From assembly GCA_038212215.1 (NCBI GenBank), contig JBBQUT010000010.1, forward strand, positions 1-64,000: 64,000 nucleotides of DNA. The letters are read 5' to 3'. Position 1 is the stretch's first letter; each line of letters begins with the position of its first letter. Both the position numbers and the translations under genes were made by a program. This DNA comes from JALZAI01 sp038212215. GTDB lineage: Bacteria > Actinomycetota > Actinomycetes > Mycobacteriales > Jatrophihabitantaceae. Of the stretch, positions 52,321 through 61,247 are shown piece after piece. A model generated the notes under the pieces. It was not told the DNA's origin, searched no databases, and saw only the letters and a list, made by a program, of their open reading frames with translations.

Positions 52321-52764
52321 TTATAGAGCGGGACGGTGCGCGCGGAACCAGAGATCGATCTCGCGGGCCGCCGCACTCGGCGAATCCGATCCGTGCACCA
52401 GATTCTGCTGGGCGGCCGTACCCCAGTCGCGGCCCAGGTCACCGCGGATCGTGCCGGCGGCCGCGGCCGTCGGATCGGTGGCGCCGGCGAGAGCCCGGAA
52501 TCCCTCGACCACGCGCTGTCCCTCCGCGACGACGGCGATGACCGGCCCGGACAGCATGAACTGCACGAGCGGGTCGTAGAAGGGCTTGCCCACATGCTCG
52601 GCGTAGTGCTCGGCAAGCAGTTCCGCCGTGGCCATCCGCAGTTCGAGCGCCACGATCCGGTAGCCCTTCGCCTCGACTCGGCTGATCACTACGCCGACGC
52701 AGCCCCGCGAAACGCCATCGGGTTTGACGAGGATCAAGGTGCGCTCAAGCGCGGGCTGGGTCAC
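52321..52764 (-). CDS. ndk: nucleoside diphosphate kinase
   Basis: 147 residues. TLILVKPDGVSRG, FYDPLVQFMLSGPVIAVVAEG and the active-site QNLVHGSDS with phospho-His at 124. Balances NTP pools. GTG 52764 has a TAGGCT box six bases upstream and no Shine-Dalgarno, so it is probably leaderless. It usually clusters with DUF4233 and folC; here two response regulators lie between. Confidence 0.96.
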   Translation of the reverse strand: MTQPALERTLILVKPDGVSRGCVGVVISRVEAKGYRIVALELRMATAELLAEHYAEHVGKPFYDPLVQFMLSGPVIAVVAEGQRVVEGFRALAGATDPTAAAAGTIRGDLGRDWGTAAQQNLVHGSDSPSAAAREIDLWFRAHRPAL

Positions 52765-52770
52765 CCAAGA

Positions 52771-52776
52771 AGCCTA
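52771..52776 (-). promoter_or_regulatory. -10 box for ndk, leaderless type
   Basis: Minus strand TAGGCT, six bases, then GTG 52764. Confidence 0.45.
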
Positions 52777-52873
52777 GCGGTGTGTTCGGGCCCACTGTAG
52801 ACGGACAATTCGTGACGGTCGTCGGCCAGTCGACCTATGACACAACGCCCTGAATCGGTAATCTCTGTTAATT

Positions 52874-53659
52874 GTGGGTGAAAAAGAGCGCTCAGCAGTC
52901 GTGATCGAGGATGATCATGATGTCCGCGCGCTGCTCGCCGCGCTGTTGCGGCAGGGCGGATTCGACGTGCTCGAGGCAGCGACCGGTGGCGATGGCGTGC
53001 GCCGCGTGCGGGAAATGGATCCCGATCTGGTGACCCTTGATCTGAACCTGCCCGACATTGACGGCATCGAGGTGTGCCGCCGGATCCGCGAGACCAGCGA
53101 GGCCTACGTCGTCATGCTCACCGGCCGACCAGACGAGGTCGACCGTCTCGTCGGACTAGAGACCGGAGCCGACGACTATCTCCTCAAGCCGTTCAGCCCC
53201 CGGGAACTGCGCGCGCGGGTGGCTGCGATGATGCGCCGGCCACGGTCCAGGGCCAAACCCGAGGCGCTCGACCCGGCCGCGTCCGAGCTGCTGCCCGATT
53301 CCGTGCCAGTCTCGGGCCCAGCCGCCTTCGGACCGCCCGTGCCGGTGGTTATCGACGGCAGGCTGCGCCACGGAAAGCTGGAGGTCGACCTCGAGGGGCG
53401 GCTGGTCATGCTGGACGGGGTCGAAGTCGAGTTGACGCGCACCGAGTTCGACCTGCTCGCCACCCTGCTCGGCGGCCCCCGGCGCGTGTGGCAGCGCGAG
53501 ACGCTGCTGCGCACAGTCTGGGGCAACGACTGGGCCAGCGACGGGCACCTCGTCGAAGTGCACATGGGCAACCTGCGCCGCAAGCTCGGCGACGACCCGC
53601 GCAACGGCCGTTACATCCGCACCGTGCGGGGGGTCGGCTACCGCCTGGGCGCCGGCTGA
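52874..53659 (+). CDS. OmpR-family response regulator
   Basis: 261 residues. Receiver domain about 7-120 with acidic pocket D13-D14, phosphoacceptor D56 (LVTLDLNLPD), and K105 (LLKPFSP). C-terminal winged helix about 165-260 ending RTVRGVGYRLG. The linker of about 50 residues is longer than usual. GTG 52874 lies 9 nt after a TAATCT box. No histidine kinase gene is present nearby, so its partner must be elsewhere. Confidence 0.92.
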   Translation: MGEKERSAVVIEDDHDVRALLAALLRQGGFDVLEAATGGDGVRRVREMDPDLVTLDLNLPDIDGIEVCRRIRETSEAYVVMLTGRPDEVDRLVGLETGADDYLLKPFSPRELRARVAAMMRRPRSRAKPEALDPAASELLPDSVPVSGPAAFGPPVPVVIDGRLRHGKLEVDLEGRLVMLDGVEVELTRTEFDLLATLLGGPRRVWQRETLLRTVWGNDWASDGHLVEVHMGNLRRKLGDDPRNGRYIRTVRGVGYRLGAG

Positions 53660-53692
53660 TTCGGCTCGGCTGCGCGCGGCCGCCTGCTTCGC

Positions 53693-54073
53693 TCAGCGCT
53701 CGAGCAGCTTGCGGACCCGAGCAACCAGTTCGCGGGGACTGAAGGGCTTGGGAAGGTAGTCGTCCGCCCCGGCGGCGTACCCGGCCGCGACGTCCTCGGT
53801 CGAGGCGTCGGCGCTCATCAGCAGAATCGAGCTGGACCCGTCCTCTCGGGCCTTGACCGCTCGGCAGACGTCCAGCCCGCTCACCTCGGGCATGCGGACG
53901 TCCAGGACGAGCATTTTGCGCTTCTCGAGCTCAGCCGCCGCGAGCGCCTGCCGACCGCCTTCGACCGGCTCGGGGTGAAATCCCGCAGCGCGCAGCGCCA
54001 CACACACGAACTCGAGTATGTCCGGATCGTCGTCAGCGACGAGGATGCTGCGGGAAGGGTCGTTCACTGCCAC
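53693..54073 (-). CDS. CheY-like response regulator, receiver only
   Basis: 126 residues, a lone receiver domain. Acidic D14-D16, phosphoacceptor D58 (MLVLDVRMPEVSG), S/T position MSADAS, K109 (YLPKPFSP). GTG 54073 is likely; a GTG two codons later is possible. Tail-to-tail with the OmpR-type regulator. The 54074-54259 interval upstream shows no gene. No output domain, so it may act by protein binding or in a phosphorelay. Confidence 0.9.
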   Translation of the reverse strand: MAVNDPSRSILVADDDPDILEFVCVALRAAGFHPEPVEGGRQALAAAELEKRKMLVLDVRMPEVSGLDVCRAVKAREDGSSSILLMSADASTEDVAAGYAAGADDYLPKPFSPRELVARVRKLLER

Positions 54074-54259
54074 TGGGTTCTGCTCTCGCCAAACGATCTC
54101 CGGGGCGATCTTGGACCAATCGATCGATCAGCAGGTAGAACTGGCTGTTCCCGCAGGCGGCTGCCTACCTACCCCAGAACAATGACTCACCTAGCTCTAC
54201 AAATGCCGCATTGACGCCGTAGCTTGACCGCACAGTGGCACAAGATCACTCCCCGCTGA

Positions 54260-54682
54260 TCAGGAGACCAGCAGCCGCACACCGCCGGGCGTACCCACCA
54301 GTTCGTGGCGCAGGAGCAGTACCCGCACCCACACCGCGACGAAGATCGCGGCAACCACCAGCAGGGCGAACAGCCACACCCCGGTCAGAAGGAAGGGCAG
54401 CTGCAACGCGGAGCCCGCCCCGATGCCGTACGGGCGACGCAGCAGCCCGGCGGCGAGAATCATGAGCACGGCAAGGCCCACCAGCAGGATCGTGCGGGTC
54501 GCGCCAAGCCCGGTGCTGGTGAACGCGATCGCCCGCGGCACCAGCAAGATCACCACCGCCTCGAGCGCGAGCAGCGCTGCGAGCACGCCGCGGGTGGCGC
54601 GATCGGCGCGCCGGGCGCGTTCGGCGATCTGCTCGGTGCTCGGCCCCGTCATCGCAGCCTCGCCGCGCTCGTCGGGGCTCAT
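54260..54682 (-). CDS. DUF4233 membrane protein
   Basis: 140 residues with four hydrophobic helices (GVLAALLALEAVVILLVP, ATRTILLVGLAVLMILAAGLL, LQLPFLLTGVWLFALLVVAAIF and the following segment). Matches the DUF4233 family that follows folC in actinomycetes. ATG 54682 overlaps the folC stop as ATGA. Function unknown. Confidence 0.88.
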   Translation of the reverse strand: MSPDERGEAAMTGPSTEQIAERARRADRATRGVLAALLALEAVVILLVPRAIAFTSTGLGATRTILLVGLAVLMILAAGLLRRPYGIGAGSALQLPFLLTGVWLFALLVVAAIFVAVWVRVLLLRHELVGTPGGVRLLVS

Positions 54683-56043
54683 CGGGCAGCACCGAGCAGT
54701 GCTCGGGCGTCGCCGGCGGTGATCACCGACCCGGTGACCAGCACACCGGCTCCGGCGATGGCGCCGTCATCACTTTCTTCGGCCAGCCGGATCGCGGTCT
54801 CGATCGCGTCGTCCAGTCGCGGCTCGACGGTGACCCGTTCGGCACCGAACACCGACACCGCAGCTTGCGCAAGATCGTCGGCCGGTACCGCACGGGGCGA
54901 GGAATTCTGGGTGACCACCAGCTCGTCGACGACCGGTTCGAGGTGCTCCAACATCGCCCGGACGTCCTTGTCCTCGAGCACGCCGACGACCGCGACCAGG
55001 CGCCGGAAGTCGAACGCGTCGCCGAGTGCGGCGACGGTGGCTGCCATGCCGTGCGGATTGTGCGCCGCATCGAGCAGGACGGTCGGTGCCGAGCGCACCG
55101 CCTCCAGCCGGCCGGGCGAGCGCACCGCGGCGAACGCGGCGCGCACCACGTCGGTGTCGATGGCGCCGCCCTCGGCGCCCGCGCCGAAGAATGCCTCCAC
55201 CGCCGCCAGCGCGCAGGCCGCGTTCTGTGCCTGGTATGCGCCATGCAGCGGCAGGAACAGGTCGCGGTACAAGCCCCCGAGGCCCTGCAACGTCAGCACC
55301 TGCCCACCGACTGCGACGCGTCGATCGACCACGCCGAATTCCAGGCCCTCGCGCGCGACGTGGGCGCCTACTGCTACGGCCCGTCGCAACAACTGCTCGG
55401 CGGCGTCAGCCTGCTGGGCGGCGAGGATCGCCGCCGCGCCCGCTTTGATGATGCCGGCCTTCTCCGCGGCGATGGACGCGATGTCGGGCCCGAGGTATTC
55501 GGTGTGGTCGAGGTCGATGGGCAGGACGACCGCAACCTCGGCATCGAGCACGTTGGTGTTGTCCCAGGTGCCGCCCATGCCGACCTCGACCACGGCGACG
55601 TCGATCGGGGTATCGGCGAAGATCGAGTACGCCAGCGCGGTGACGATCTCGAAGAAGGACAGCGGCGTGTCGAACTGGCCGTCCACAAGCTCGATGTAGG
55701 GCGCGAGCTCGCGGTAACCCTCGACGAAGCGGCGATCGCTGACTGGTACCCCGTCGATCACAATGCGCTCGGTGACGCTGGTCAGGTGCGGGCTGGTGTA
55801 GCGGCCGGTGCGCAACCCGAACCCGCGCAGCAATTCCTCGACCATCCGCGCCGTACTCGTCTTGCCGTTCGTGCCGGTGAGGTGCACGCCGCGAAAGCTG
55901 CGCTGCGGTTCGCCGAGCAGATCGACGAGCGCACGCATCCGGTCATTGCTGGGATTGACGTGACCTTCGCCGCGGCGGTTGAAGATCTCCGCCTCGACCT
56001 GCCGCAGCAGCGCCGCATACTTTTCCCGCTCGGTACCGGCCAC
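54679..56043 (-). CDS. folC: folylpolyglutamate/dihydrofolate synthase
   Basis: 454 residues. Mur-ligase ATP loop GTNGKTST at 57-64, then HLTSVTERIVIDG, VEVGMGGTWDNTN, and the C-terminal DAAHNPHG and GVLEDKD motifs. Adds glutamates to folates. GTG 56043 with GGAG and a TAGACT box upstream. It is 43 nt downstream of valS. Confidence 0.95.
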   Translation of the reverse strand: MAGTEREKYAALLRQVEAEIFNRRGEGHVNPSNDRMRALVDLLGEPQRSFRGVHLTGTNGKTSTARMVEELLRGFGLRTGRYTSPHLTSVTERIVIDGVPVSDRRFVEGYRELAPYIELVDGQFDTPLSFFEIVTALAYSIFADTPIDVAVVEVGMGGTWDNTNVLDAEVAVVLPIDLDHTEYLGPDIASIAAEKAGIIKAGAAAILAAQQADAAEQLLRRAVAVGAHVAREGLEFGVVDRRVAVGGQVLTLQGLGGLYRDLFLPLHGAYQAQNAACALAAVEAFFGAGAEGGAIDTDVVRAAFAAVRSPGRLEAVRSAPTVLLDAAHNPHGMAATVAALGDAFDFRRLVAVVGVLEDKDVRAMLEHLEPVVDELVVTQNSSPRAVPADDLAQAAVSVFGAERVTVEPRLDDAIETAIRLAEESDDGAIAGAGVLVTGSVITAGDARALLGAAR

Positions 56044-56086
56044 GACGCTCCAGTCTACGGATCAACGCAGTCTCGGATACGAGCGC

Positions 56087-58684
56087 TCAGCCCGGCGGTA
56101 AGGCGGCCAGCGCGGCGCGGACGCGCTCCAGATCGGCCTCGGCCGTGGCCACCCGTTCGCGGACCTTTGCCACTACCGCGTCGGGCGCCTTGGCGGTGAA
56201 CGCGGCGTTGCCGAGCTTCGCGGAATTGACCGCTTTCTCCTTCTCGGCCGCGGCCAAGTCCTTTGCCAGCCGGGTCCGCTCGGCAGCGATGTCGATCGCG
56301 CCGGACAGGTCGAACTCGATCCGCACGCCGCCGGCCGTGGTCAGCGCGGCGGTGCGCGCGAATCCCTCGCCTGGCTCGGTGAGCCGCAGCAGCGCCCGTG
56401 CGTCGCGCTCGGACGCGCCGAGGCCGGCGAAACGCGCAGGAACCCGTTGCGACGGCCGCAGGCCCTGGTCGCTGCGGAACCGGCGCACCTCGTTGACGAC
56501 GGCCTGCAGGGCCTCGATCGCCGCCTCCGCCCCGCGGTCCACGCGGGCCGGGTCGCCGGTCGGCCACGCGGCGATCACGACCGACTCGCCGCCGGTGAGC
56601 GCCGTCCACAGCGTTTCGGTAACGAACGGAATCAACGGGTGTAGCAGCCGCAGCAGCGCGTCGAGCACCTCACCCAGCACGCGGCGCGTCGCCTGGGCAA
56701 GTTCGGTGTCGGCGAGAGTCACCTTGGCGAGCTCCAGATACCAATCGCACACCTCGTCCCAAGCGAAGTGATAGAGCAGATCCACGATCTTGGCGAACTC
56801 GAAGCGGTCGTAGAGCGCGTCGACCTGTGCGATGACGCGGTGCAACCGGGACACGATCCACGCGTCAGCGCCGGTCAAAGCGCCCGCGCCTGGTAGCTCA
56901 CCCTCAACGGTGGCGCCATTGAGCATCGCGAAACGCGTCGCGTTCCACAGCTTCGTGCCGAAGTTGCGCGCGCCCACCACCCATTCCTCGTTGATCGCCT
57001 GATCGGCGCCGGGGTTCGCACCCTGCAGCAATGACAGCCGCACCGCGTCCGCGCCGTATTCGTCGATCCACAGCAGCGGATCGACCACGTTGCCCCTGGA
57101 CTTCGACATCTTCTTGCCCGAGCTGTCACGCACGAGTCCGTGCAGCACGACCGTCTCGAACGGCACAGCGCCGTCCATCGCGTAGAGCCCGAACAGCATC
57201 ATGCGCACGACCCAGAAAAAAAGGATGTCGTAGCCGGTGACGAGCACGGTCGTCGGGTAATAGCGGCGCAGATCCTCGGTATCGGCGGGCCAGCCCAGCG
57301 TCGAAAACGGCCACAGCGCCGACGAGAACCAGGTGTCGAGGACGTCCTCGTCCTGGGTCCACCCGGCCGGGGGTGTTTCGTCGGGACCGAAACACGCGTC
57401 GTCGCCGTCCGGCGAGTACCACACCGGGATCCGGTGCCCCCACCACAATTGGCGGCTGATGCACCAGTCGCGCAGATTCTCGACCCACTGGAAGTATCGC
57501 GGCGCCAGCGACGCGGGTTCGATGACCACCCGGCCCTCGCGCACGGCGTCCGCTGCGGCGCGGGCCAGGGTCTCGACTCGCACCCACCATTGCAGTGACA
57601 GCCGCGGTTCGACGATCGTGTCGCACTTGGAGCAGTGCCCGACCGAGTGCAGGTAGGGCCGCTTCTCTGCGACGATCCGACCGTCCTCGCGCAGTGCCGC
57701 CACGACGGAGTAGCGCGCCTCGAGCCGGTCGAGACCGGCGAACGGCCCGGGCGCGGTGATCACGGCACGCTCGTTCATGATTGTCAGCGCGGGCAGCCCG
57801 TGGCGGCGGCCGATCTCGAAGTCGTTCGGGTCGTGCGCAGGTGTCACCTTCACCGCGCCCGTGCCGAAGGCCGGGTCGACGTGCTCGTCGGCAAGGATCG
57901 GGATCATGCGATTGGTCAGCGGCAGCGCGACCTCGGTGCCGACCAGGTGGCGGTAGCGCTCGTCGTCGGGGTGCACGACGACGGCTGTGTCGCCGAGCAT
58001 CGTCTCGGCCCGGGTCGTGGCCACGACGATGGACGCCGCCCCGTCGCCATAGCGGATCGAGACCAGCTCACCAGGCTCCTCGGCGTGGTCGACCTCGATG
58101 TCGCTCAACGCTGTGAGATCGCGCGGGCACCAGTTGATGATCCGTTCGGCCCGGTAGATCAGATCGTCGTCGTAGAGCCGTTTGAAGATCGTTTGGACGG
58201 CCTGGGAGAGCCCGTCGTCGAGCGTGAACCGCTCCCGCGACCAGTCCACACCGTCGCCGAGACGGCGCATCTGGGCGAGGATCTGGCCGCCGTAGCGCTC
58301 CTTCCACACCCAGGACTTCTCGATGAACTCCGCGCGGGGGTAGTCGAAGCGGCCCTTTCCCTCGGTCTCAGCGAGGTGGCGTTCCACGAGCGTCTGCACG
58401 CCGATACTGGCGTGGTCCATCCCGGGCAGCCACAACACGTCACTGCCGCGCATGCGGGCCCGGCGGGTGATCGCGTCCATCATCGACTGCTCGAGGGCGT
58501 GCCCGATGTGCAGGCTGCCGGTCACGTTCGGCGGCGGGATGACCAGCGAGAACGGCGGCTTGGCGCTGTGCGGATCGGCGGTGAAGTAGCCGCGCTCGAC
58601 CCAGCGTTCATAGAGCGGGCCCTCTACCTCCGCCGGCCGGAACTGGCTCGGCAGGGGTTCGGGGTCGCTGGCTGACTCGGTCAC
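56087..58684 (-). CDS. valS: valyl-tRNA synthetase
   Basis: 865 residues. HIGH at 59-62 (PNVTGSLHIGHAL), KMSKS near residue 527 (GKKMSKSRGNVVDP), WCISRQLWWGHRIPVWY, editing domain, anticodon-binding domain, and C-terminal coiled-coil tRNA arm (about 800-865). GTG 58684 follows a TAGAAT box by six bases. Folds with folC in the usual valS-folC order. Confidence 0.97.
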   Translation of the reverse strand: MTESASDPEPLPSQFRPAEVEGPLYERWVERGYFTADPHSAKPPFSLVIPPPNVTGSLHIGHALEQSMMDAITRRARMRGSDVLWLPGMDHASIGVQTLVERHLAETEGKGRFDYPRAEFIEKSWVWKERYGGQILAQMRRLGDGVDWSRERFTLDDGLSQAVQTIFKRLYDDDLIYRAERIINWCPRDLTALSDIEVDHAEEPGELVSIRYGDGAASIVVATTRAETMLGDTAVVVHPDDERYRHLVGTEVALPLTNRMIPILADEHVDPAFGTGAVKVTPAHDPNDFEIGRRHGLPALTIMNERAVITAPGPFAGLDRLEARYSVVAALREDGRIVAEKRPYLHSVGHCSKCDTIVEPRLSLQWWVRVETLARAAADAVREGRVVIEPASLAPRYFQWVENLRDWCISRQLWWGHRIPVWYSPDGDDACFGPDETPPAGWTQDEDVLDTWFSSALWPFSTLGWPADTEDLRRYYPTTVLVTGYDILFFWVVRMMLFGLYAMDGAVPFETVVLHGLVRDSSGKKMSKSRGNVVDPLLWIDEYGADAVRLSLLQGANPGADQAINEEWVVGARNFGTKLWNATRFAMLNGATVEGELPGAGALTGADAWIVSRLHRVIAQVDALYDRFEFAKIVDLLYHFAWDEVCDWYLELAKVTLADTELAQATRRVLGEVLDALLRLLHPLIPFVTETLWTALTGGESVVIAAWPTGDPARVDRGAEAAIEALQAVVNEVRRFRSDQGLRPSQRVPARFAGLGASERDARALLRLTEPGEGFARTAALTTAGGVRIEFDLSGAIDIAAERTRLAKDLAAAEKEKAVNSAKLGNAAFTAKAPDAVVAKVRERVATAEADLERVRAALAALPPG

Positions 58685-58690
58685 AGAGCG

Positions 58691-58696
58691 ATTCTA
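58691..58696 (-). promoter_or_regulatory. -10 box for valS, leaderless type
   Basis: Minus strand TAGAAT (one base from TATAAT), six bases, then GTG 58684. Confidence 0.5.
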
Positions 58697-58764
58697 AGGA
58701 TGCCGCCGTCGACGCCCGCCCGCCAAGTGCCAAACTCGCGGAATCGCACCCGAAGGAGACCCGA

Positions 58765-59745
58765 ATGACCACTCGCTGGGGAATCGCCGCAACCGGTGGC
58801 ATCGCGCGGTTGTTCGCGCAGGATCTCACCCTGCTGCCGGACGCGGAACTGGTCGCGGTCGGTTCACGTACCCAGGACGCGGCGGAGCGTTTCGGTGCGG
58901 AATTCGCGGTGGCGCACCGGCACGGCTCGTACGCCGCTCTTGTCGCCGACCCTGACGTCGACGTGGTCTACGTCGCCACGCCGCATCCCGGCCACCACGA
59001 CATCACCCTCGCCGCGATCGCTGCCGGCAAGGCGGTGCTGTGCGAAAAGGCGTTCGCGATGAGCCTGCGCGAAGCACAGGAGATGGTCGATGCCGCACGA
59101 TCGGCCGGGACATTCCTGCTCGAGGCGATGTGGACGCGTTTCCTGCCACACATGGCGCGCGTGCGCGAGATCCTCGCCGCGGGAACGCTGGGCGAGATCG
59201 TGTACGTCACCGCAGAGCACGGGCAGTGGTTTGCCGAGGACGAAACGCACCGGGTGTTCGCACCGGAGTTGGGTGGCGGCGCGCTGCTCGACCTCGGCAT
59301 CTACCCGCTGTCGTTCGCCTCGATGCTCCTCGGCACGCCGAGCGCGATCGTGGCCGCGGGCACACCGGCTTTCACCGGCGTCGACAAGACCACCTCGATG
59401 CTGCTGCGCTACCCGTCCGGTGCGCAGGCGGTGCTCACCTGCTCGCTCGCCGCCAGATCGAACAATCCCGCCGTCATCTACGGCACCGAGGCGCGGCTGG
59501 AGATCGACGGCTGGTTCTATGCGCCGGGCGGGCTACGGGTGGTGTCGCGCGACGAGGAGGAACTGGAGCGCTTCGACGGGTCGGTCGAGGGCCGCGGCAT
59601 GCAGTACGAGGCCGCCGAAGCCGCTCGCTGCCTCGCCGAGGGGCTCACCCAGAGCCCGCTGCTGCCGCTGGAGGAAACGATGTCGATCATGGCGACGATG
59701 GACGAGATCCGCCGCCAGATCGGCCTGCACTATGCCGGTGATTAA
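58765..59745 (+). CDS. Gfo/Idh/MocA family oxidoreductase
   Basis: 326 residues. N-terminal dinucleotide domain (GIAATGGIARLF, ATPHPGHHD), EKAFAMS in place of EKP, and GGGALLDLGIYPLSFA in the C-terminal domain, as in the dihydrodiol-dehydrogenase/glucose-fructose-oxidoreductase type. Sugar or inositol-like substrate is a family guess. ATG with AAGGAGA upstream. Divergent from valS; convergent with clpX, with 23 nt between stops. Confidence 0.88.
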   Translation: MTTRWGIAATGGIARLFAQDLTLLPDAELVAVGSRTQDAAERFGAEFAVAHRHGSYAALVADPDVDVVYVATPHPGHHDITLAAIAAGKAVLCEKAFAMSLREAQEMVDAARSAGTFLLEAMWTRFLPHMARVREILAAGTLGEIVYVTAEHGQWFAEDETHRVFAPELGGGALLDLGIYPLSFASMLLGTPSAIVAAGTPAFTGVDKTTSMLLRYPSGAQAVLTCSLAARSNNPAVIYGTEARLEIDGWFYAPGGLRVVSRDEEELERFDGSVEGRGMQYEAAEAARCLAEGLTQSPLLPLEETMSIMATMDEIRRQIGLHYAGD

Positions 59746-59768
59746 CTACTGGCCGGCGACGGAAGCGC

Positions 59769-61052
59769 TCAGGCGGACTTTTCCCGCGGGGCGCGCTTGG
59801 GCACCTCACGCGGGACGAGCGTCGGGTAGACGTGGTCGAGCACCGTCGCGCGGGTGATCAGCACGCGGGCGACGTCCTCGCGAGAGGGCACCTCGTACAT
59901 CACCGAAAGGAGCACTTCTTCCAGGATCGCGCGCAACCCGCGGGCACCGGTGCCGCGCAGCACCGCCTGGTCGGCGATCGCTTCCAGCGCGTCCTCGCCG
60001 AATTCGAGTTCGACATTGTCAAGCTCGAAGAGCTTGGCGTACTGCTTGACCAGGGCATTGCGCGGCTCGGTCAAGATCTTGACGAGGGCATCGCGGTCCA
60101 GCGGCCGGACCGAGGTGAGCACCGGCAGTCGGCCGATGAACTCCGGGATCAGTCCGAACTTGATCAGATCCTCGGGCATGACCTCGCCGAACACATCGCG
60201 CTGCTCGCGTTCAAATTTCGAATGCAGTTCCGCGCCGAAGCCCAGGCCCTTCTTGCCGATCCGGTTCTCGATGATCTGGTCGAGACCCGCGAACGCCCCA
60301 CCGACGATGAACAGCACGTTGGTCGTGTCGATCTGGATGAATTCCTGGTGCGGGTGCTTGCGCCCGCCCTGCGGCGGCACCGACGCGGTCGTGCCCTCAA
60401 GGATCTTCAACAACGCCTGCTGCACACCCTCGCCCGATACGTCGCGGGTGATGGACGGGTTCTCGGCCTTGCGGGCAATCTTGTCGACCTCATCGATGTA
60501 GATGATGCCCGTCTCGGCGCGTTTGACGTCGTAGTCGGCAGCCTGGATCAGCTTCAGCAGGATGTTCTCGACGTCCTCGCCGACATACCCGGCCTCGGTT
60601 AACGCCGTGGCGTCGGCGATCGCGAACGGGACGTTGAGCATCCGCGCGAGGGTCTGCGCCAGCAACGTCTTGCCGGAGCCGGTCGGCCCGAGCAGCAGGA
60701 TGTTGGACTTGGCGAGTTCCACCGCGGACTCGGCGTTACGGGGCTTACTCTCGCCACCGGCCTGAACGCGCTTGTAGTGGTTGTAGACGGCCACGGCGAG
60801 CGTCTTCTTCGTATGGTCCTGACCCACGACGTAGGCGTTGAGGAACTCGTTGATCTCGCTCGGCTTGGGCAGTTCGTCGAAGCTGAAGTCGCTGGTCTCG
60901 GCCAGTTCCTCCTCGATGATCTCGTTGCACAGGTCGATGCACTCGTCGCAGATGTAGACGCCCGGACCGGCGATCAGCTTCTTGACCTGCTTCTGGCTCT
61001 TCCCGCAGAAAGAACATTTGAGCAGATCACCGGTCTCGCCGACACGTGGCAC
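59769..61052 (-). CDS. clpX: ATP-dependent Clp protease ATPase subunit ClpX
   Basis: 427 residues. Zinc-binding domain with C13, C16, C35, C38; Walker A GPTGSGKT at 122-129; DEVDKIARK Walker B region; IGF-like loop EFIGRLPV; sensor 2 GTGARGLRAI. Unfolds substrates for ClpP. GTG 61052. The 195-nt space to clpP2 has a 15-nt tandem repeat and no gene. Confidence 0.97.
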   Translation of the reverse strand: MPRVGETGDLLKCSFCGKSQKQVKKLIAGPGVYICDECIDLCNEIIEEELAETSDFSFDELPKPSEINEFLNAYVVGQDHTKKTLAVAVYNHYKRVQAGGESKPRNAESAVELAKSNILLLGPTGSGKTLLAQTLARMLNVPFAIADATALTEAGYVGEDVENILLKLIQAADYDVKRAETGIIYIDEVDKIARKAENPSITRDVSGEGVQQALLKILEGTTASVPPQGGRKHPHQEFIQIDTTNVLFIVGGAFAGLDQIIENRIGKKGLGFGAELHSKFEREQRDVFGEVMPEDLIKFGLIPEFIGRLPVLTSVRPLDRDALVKILTEPRNALVKQYAKLFELDNVELEFGEDALEAIADQAVLRGTGARGLRAILEEVLLSVMYEVPSREDVARVLITRATVLDHVYPTLVPREVPKRAPREKSA

Positions 61053-61090
61053 GGTCTACTCGTCCCCTCACTCGGGTTGCGTTGGGCTGT

Positions 61091-61120
61091 GCTGATGTTG
61101 TTTGGGCTGATGTTGTTTGG
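61091..61120 (-). repeat. perfect 15-nt tandem duplication upstream of clpX
   Basis: GCTGATGTTGTTTGG occurs twice back to back (61091-61105, 61106-61120), between clpP2 and clpX. Confidence 0.85.
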
Positions 61121-61247
61121 TCATCGTGTTCGAACAAGGTTGCGATCGCACTCGAATATTGCGCTCAGGCAGCAGACGCTACCCAACTTTGCGCCGGAAG
61201 TCCGCTGCAAAGGCGTGTCGCAGGTGCGGCGTTGCGTCGCACCTGCG

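Noticed and set aside
61121..61200. Second ClgR box upstream of clpX
   Set aside because: The TGCGATCGCA palindrome there lacks the CGC-N5-GCG core.
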